Part shown: one piece after another, positions 39,201-45,200 of the stretch
Position numbering within the stretch: the stretch's first letter is position 1
Layout of the letters: the number at the start of each line of letters is the position of its first letter
Source of the DNA: Anisus vortex
Taxonomy: Eukaryota > Mollusca > Gastropoda > Planorbidae
Length of the DNA stretch: 64,000 nucleotides
Assembly (NCBI GenBank): GCA_949126835.1
Contig: OX421500.1
Location: 32,780,141 to 32,844,140, forward strand
Direction of reading: 5' to 3'
Notes under the pieces: generated by a model
The model's database searches: none
What the model saw: only the letters and a program-made list of their open reading frames with translations
What the model was told of the DNA's origin: nothing
Made by a program: the position numbers and the translations under genes

Positions 39201-42200
39201 TAGACTTCCATTTTGATTAGAGTTGTAAGTAAAAGATTTCACATTGAATGATGTAGTTAATGGTTAATAGTCACCTTACAGCTCCATTCTGAATTTGTAT
39301 TATTTGCTCTATGCATTTTTCAGTTAATGAGTTCCAGATGCAAGTTTTAAAATAGGTCAAATAAATGTTGTTAGCTTAGTATTTGTATGTACTTGCTACA
39401 TTTTAAAATATTTTTAAAGGCTTTTTTTAAATTAAAGGCTATTGTAGTATTTCAAGCTAGATAACTTACTACCCTATTTGTACATCAATAATTATTAGAG
39501 TAGCCTGCCCTTGTGAAACATACGGTTATTACTATTACTATTATTAGTAGTCCAAGAATTAAGCCATTGAGCCTGGTGTATTAAACCATGTTATTGTTTA
39601 TTCTGTGTTGTCCAGTAATTTATCCTGTTATTAAATAACATATAATCCACGCATCTAAATATCAAAGAACATTACATTGGCAACACCACAGCTATTTTGT
39701 TTTGTATTTAAATTGTCTAAATTCTTTGTGAAAATGCAACATGTTTATAACGGTGTATTAGAACAATCATCAAGGCAACATAGCCTACCTTCAGTTTTTG
39801 TTTAATTTGTTGATGATAGGCTATCTTTTGCACTTAACACTTCAACATATTGTTATTGGTTGATTGTTTGGAAATAATGGCAGCCAATAGCCTATGGATG
39901 TCCATAGAAAGTTTTTGAAGGTGGTGGTGGGGGGTGGCAAAATGGCATTACGGTTTTAATTTTAAAAAAGGAGGGGGGGGGGGGCCAAATGATGCGGACT
40001 TTGAAGAAAATGTTAATAAGACAGATTTAGCGAATCCAGTAGAAGGGGGCTCCCATACAATAGCTTACATATATTTGAATGCTTACATAATGGCATGTTT
40101 ACATTTTATTGTATATATTTCAGTTTCAGAAAAGGAAGTCTTATTGTAGACTATAACTTAACTTATGATGCAATGGCTGACAAGGAAATGGTTATTCAAT
40201 CTATAACTGATCTACAAACTGACCCAAGTGTAAAAATAGCGAATTGGACTGTTCTGGGTAAGACCTTGGTGTAGATCTTGGGTTGGCTCTCTTCAGTTGG
40301 ATTGGGTCAATGTGAGGCCAACAGCCTTTTCCCTGCTGGCAAATGGCCTAGTCTTTGGTCGTGATGAGATTTGTCTGCAAGTTAGCTTCCCTGGGGCTTT
40401 CACTAGATCAAACCATAAGATCTGGCTAAGAATAGAAACCTCTCAATGTTGGGTTGGCATATTGAAGATTTCTGTAGCATTGAGTTTTTCACTCTATGGG
40501 ATAGCTAGCCCTACAAAACTAGGCCTACAACCATCCATGGGCCTACCTTGTCTTGGGAACAGCAGGCTACCTCCCAAAGGTTTACATTTCTATGTTAGAA
40601 TTTAAAGTCCATAATTTGTAACTGGTTCTTCTTTATTAGAACTCCCACAAACATTTCTCTACCATACTCCTTGATTAGAACTCCCAGACATTTTCTCTAC
40701 CATACTCCTTGATTAGAACTCCCAGACATTTTCTCTTCCATACTCCTTGATTAGAACTCCCAGACATTTTCTCTACCATACTCCTTGATTAGAACTCCCA
40801 GACATTTTCTCTACCATACTCCTTGATTAGAACTCCCAGACATTTTCTCTACCATACTCCTTGATTAGAACTCCCAGACATTTTCTCTACCATACTCCTT
40901 GATTAGAACTCCCAGACATTTTCTCTACCATACTCCTTGATTAGAATTCCCAGACATTTTCTCTACCATACTCCTTGATTAGAACTCCCAGACATTTTCT
41001 CTACCATACTCCTTGATTAGAACTCCCAGACATTTTCTCTACCATACTCCTTGATTAGAACTCCCAGACATTTTCTCTACCATACTCCTTGATTAGAACT
41101 CCCAGACATTTTCTCTTCCATACTCCTTGATTAGAACTCCCAGACATTTTTTCTACCATACTCCTTGATTAGAACTCCCAGACATTTTCTCTACCATACT
41201 CCTTGATTAGAACTCCCAGACATTTTCTCTTCCATACTCCTTGATTAGAACTCACAGACATTTTCTCTACCATACTCCTTGATTAGAACTCCCAGACATT
41301 TTCTCTACCATACTCCTTGATTAGAACTCCCAGACATTTTCTCTACCATACTCCTTGATTAGAACTCCCAGACATTTTCTCTACCATACTTCTTGATTAG
41401 AACTCCCAGACATTTTCTCTTCCATACGCCTTGATTAGAACTCCCAGACATTTTCTCTACCATACTCCTTGATTAGAACTCCCAGACATTTTCTCTTCCA
41501 TACTCCTTGATTAGAACTCCCATACATTTTCTCTACCATACTCCTTGATTAGAATTCCCAGACATTTTCTCTACCATACTCCTTGATTAGAACTCCCAGA
41601 CATTTTCTCTACCATACTCCTTGATTAGAACTCCCAGACATTTTCTCTACCAATACCTTGATTAGAACTCCCAGACATTTTCTCAACCATACTCCTTGAT
41701 TAGAACTCCCAGACATTTTCTCTACCATACTCCTTGATTAGAACTCCCAGACATTTTCTCTACCATACTCCTTGATTAGAACATTCATTTTTTGTTATCT
41801 TCCCTCATGCTAACCCCCCCCCCCCCCCCCCATCCACAATAATTTGGTTCTATTTTGATGTTGTCTCATTTTCCCAATGTTTGGGTAAGCATCCTCCTCT
41901 GATGTGCTGCTTATCCCCACCTCATGCTTGTAACCACTGTCCTACTTAAAATGGTTGGGGGACAGAGGCAATTAATATAAAGGTTTTTAATTCTATAAAA
42001 AATGTCATATGTGTAATATTATACAATTTATACATTTTCAAATATTATACTAGCTAACAAGACTTTAACTCCATGTGAAGTAAGAACTATTGTAAAAAAA
42101 TGTCTTGACACACAAGTCTGTGAATCAAATGGAACCACATCTTATTGCAGGTAATTATTGAATGTTTAATTATTCATGTTTTTTCAATAATGTTTCTTGC

Positions 42201-45200
42201 ATTAAAAAAAAACGAAATCAATCAGTTATAGGAAATATTTGAGCCTGCACTTGAATCAATTAGGCTTACTATCTAACTTAACTCTTAAATCATTATGGCA
42301 CAACAAAAATTCAAGAGTTTACTATTTACTTCCTCTGATCTGTGATCAGGCCTAATCTCTAATATTGATATATGATACATAAGAGTACAGGTTATGATCA
42401 TTTACCTTGTGATGGAAAAAAACAGTTGAGATTGCCGATCTGAGTTCCCCTCCCCATTCAATTAGTTGTCAATTACTGGAGTACTAATTAAATAATGAGA
42501 ATGCAAGTGACTAGTAAATATCAAGGACTGACACATTTAATTATTATTATTTTTACTCCCCCCCTCCCCCCCAAAAAAAAAAAAAAAAAAAAAAATTATA
42601 AACAGCACAAACAAAAAAAATTAAATGATACTTTGCAATGAAAGATTATAAAAAGCTTAGAGTAAAAAATGGTTCATTTAACATAATATATGCCTAGCGA
42701 TATTGTTTGAAGAATTCAAATCCTACTACTAAATATAGGCTAATATTTCATTGTATTATATAGATACGTACAAGTGTAATTCTATTATATAAAAAAAATT
42801 TTTTTAATAATTTAAAAAGAGTTTAACATACATTTTATAAATAGAAGACAATTTAAACTCTTTGTTTTATTTTTTTTTTCTTAGTGTTCCATCTTCAAGT
42901 AAGTATTTAATTTATTTTTATATATTGTTTAAAATGAAAAAAAAGTGTGTGGTTTTTGTTAATAAAGTTTTAAATTGCGTTCAAAAAAATGTACAACATG
43001 TTTATAATATTATTAAAAATATGTTTACTGTTTACATAACAACTTATGCCAATAGTAGGAGGCCTTTAACTTCTGGAGGCATAATGGTGCTGGGCTTAGA
43101 GACTATTGGATAAAAGTGTATGAATTACCATTACATTTTTGGAATATACACAAATGTGATACAACCCCACAGAATGGAACTGAAGTAAAAAAAAATATGA
43201 TATTTGGTATTTGGTGTTTCATATATTAATAAAAGCAAATTTATTTATCAATACATTGGTGGAAAAAATCTCTAAAGTCCATTAGTAAGTTCAAAAGGTT
43301 TTTAAGAATTACACAATTAAAGGTACAATAATTCTATTTTGAGAAAAAGAAGACAGTAACGATTTTAACAATTTAGCATTGCACCTATGAAACAATTTCT
43401 TACATTTATGTTCATGCCATTTTCTCAGGTGACGACAGGCTTACCATTGGGCTTGCTGTGAGCATTCCCCTCTTCTGTCTCCTGTGTGCTGCAGTGGTCA
43501 TCGCTGTCTGTGTCTACGTCAGACGTCAGAAAAAGAAGAGAGGTGCCCGTGACGGCAGTGCTGATGATGAAAGGTAAGATGTTTAAAATATATTTTTCAA
43601 TAATTAAAATGTGATAAACTAACAAAAAGTATAATAAAATCCCAAGACTATAATAAATGAGAAACATTTTTTAAAAGCCAACATATTTTTATAAGTTCTT
43701 ATCGGCCTGTAATTTCCCAAATTGGCTCTTTCTTTACTGCTTCACTATGAAGACAATTGATAACAATAAAAGTAAGGTAAAGTAATCATGTCTGACCAAA
43801 TTGATTGATAGTGCCAGTGAAGCAGTGTTCACCAGCTTCTGTAGCCTTAGCATAACTAGGGAATTGTAAGGCCAGCAGAATGTCCAGCCAGCCTTTACTT
43901 TTCCATATTGAATAAAATAAAAACTGTTATTTTGCTGATTATTTGTAAATCATTTTAATAGTAGTGACACAATTATATAGAGCCTAGAAATTTGACAATG
44001 TTAATTTTAATTGGGAAAATTTTAAACATCTTGAAAAACTTTTTTCTTCAGTTATTTCCACCAGCCATTTGCAGGCGCTTTGGCAACACGTGGTATCTGG
44101 GATAGAAGATCTCACCCTGGTTCCTACCTCAATGAAAGACTTTCAGCCATTTCTAGTGACTCAAGTGATGACCATGTTGTTGTGCGTAAAAAACATCAGT
44201 TTGATGACAGTTATAAGGATTCACCATGGAACCAAGGCAAGAAATCTGAAGGTACCAGCATCAAGTTTTAATCACAATAAAAATATATCCAAATTGAATC
44301 ATTTAATTTCATGAAAACTTATCTTATCTTATCTTATACATTACAGACGCTCCTTCTATAAAGAAGATTATTGCGTCCTACGCTCATCCGTGGTCCGAGT
44401 CTAGTCTTGCATTTTTATTAATGTTTTAAATGATGTTAAGTTACTGGTTTTCCTGGTTTGTTCAGGCAACCCATTCCATGCCCGAATGCCACTCGGGAAG
44501 AAAGAGTACTCATATGCATTTGTTCTCGCATAAGGGACAAGGAAAGTGTTTCTATCTTTATGTTTATCTGAGATTTGCAACAGGTTGTTATTGTGTTGTA
44601 TTTCTAAATTAGAGTTTAATGCCTTATGTATTATTACTACTTTACTCTTTGCCCTTCTGTCTTCTAGTGTTTCTAGGTTTAATGATTTGACTAATGGTGT
44701 TACTCTTGTTAATTGGGAATATTCGCTAGTTATGAACCTTGCAGCTCTTTTTTGAATTTGTTCTCATTTTTTAATGTTTTCTTTAGTTGATGGGTCCCAT
44801 ACAAATACTGCATATTATAGTATAGGCCTAACTAATGTGAGATAGCATTTTAGTTTTATGTTCTTATTACATTTGTAAAAGTTCCTTTTTATGAATCCTA
44901 AAGTTTTGTTTGATTTTTTTATTACTTCATCAATATGAGGGTTCCAAGATAACTTATCATTTATTATTACTCCTAGATACTTAGCATTGTTAGTTTGAGT
45001 TAGTTCTTTACCATGAATGAAGTAGTTTGCTATTATTTGTTTCTTTTTCTTGGATACCCTTATTAGTTGGCATTTTTCTGGGTGAAAAGACATACTCCAG
45101 TTTGATTCCCATTTTTGTAGTACATCTAGGTCTTTTTGTAGGAGTTCACTATCTTTTCCTGTCTTTATTATTCTATAAATTATGCAATCATCGGCAAATA

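Noticed and set aside
40635..41782. Second CRISPR-like or coding repeat array
   Set aside because: Contiguous 38-base units without spacers, intronic, and a period not divisible by three.
43425..43667. 80-codon minus-strand frame
   Set aside because: Antisense shadow of the transmembrane exon.
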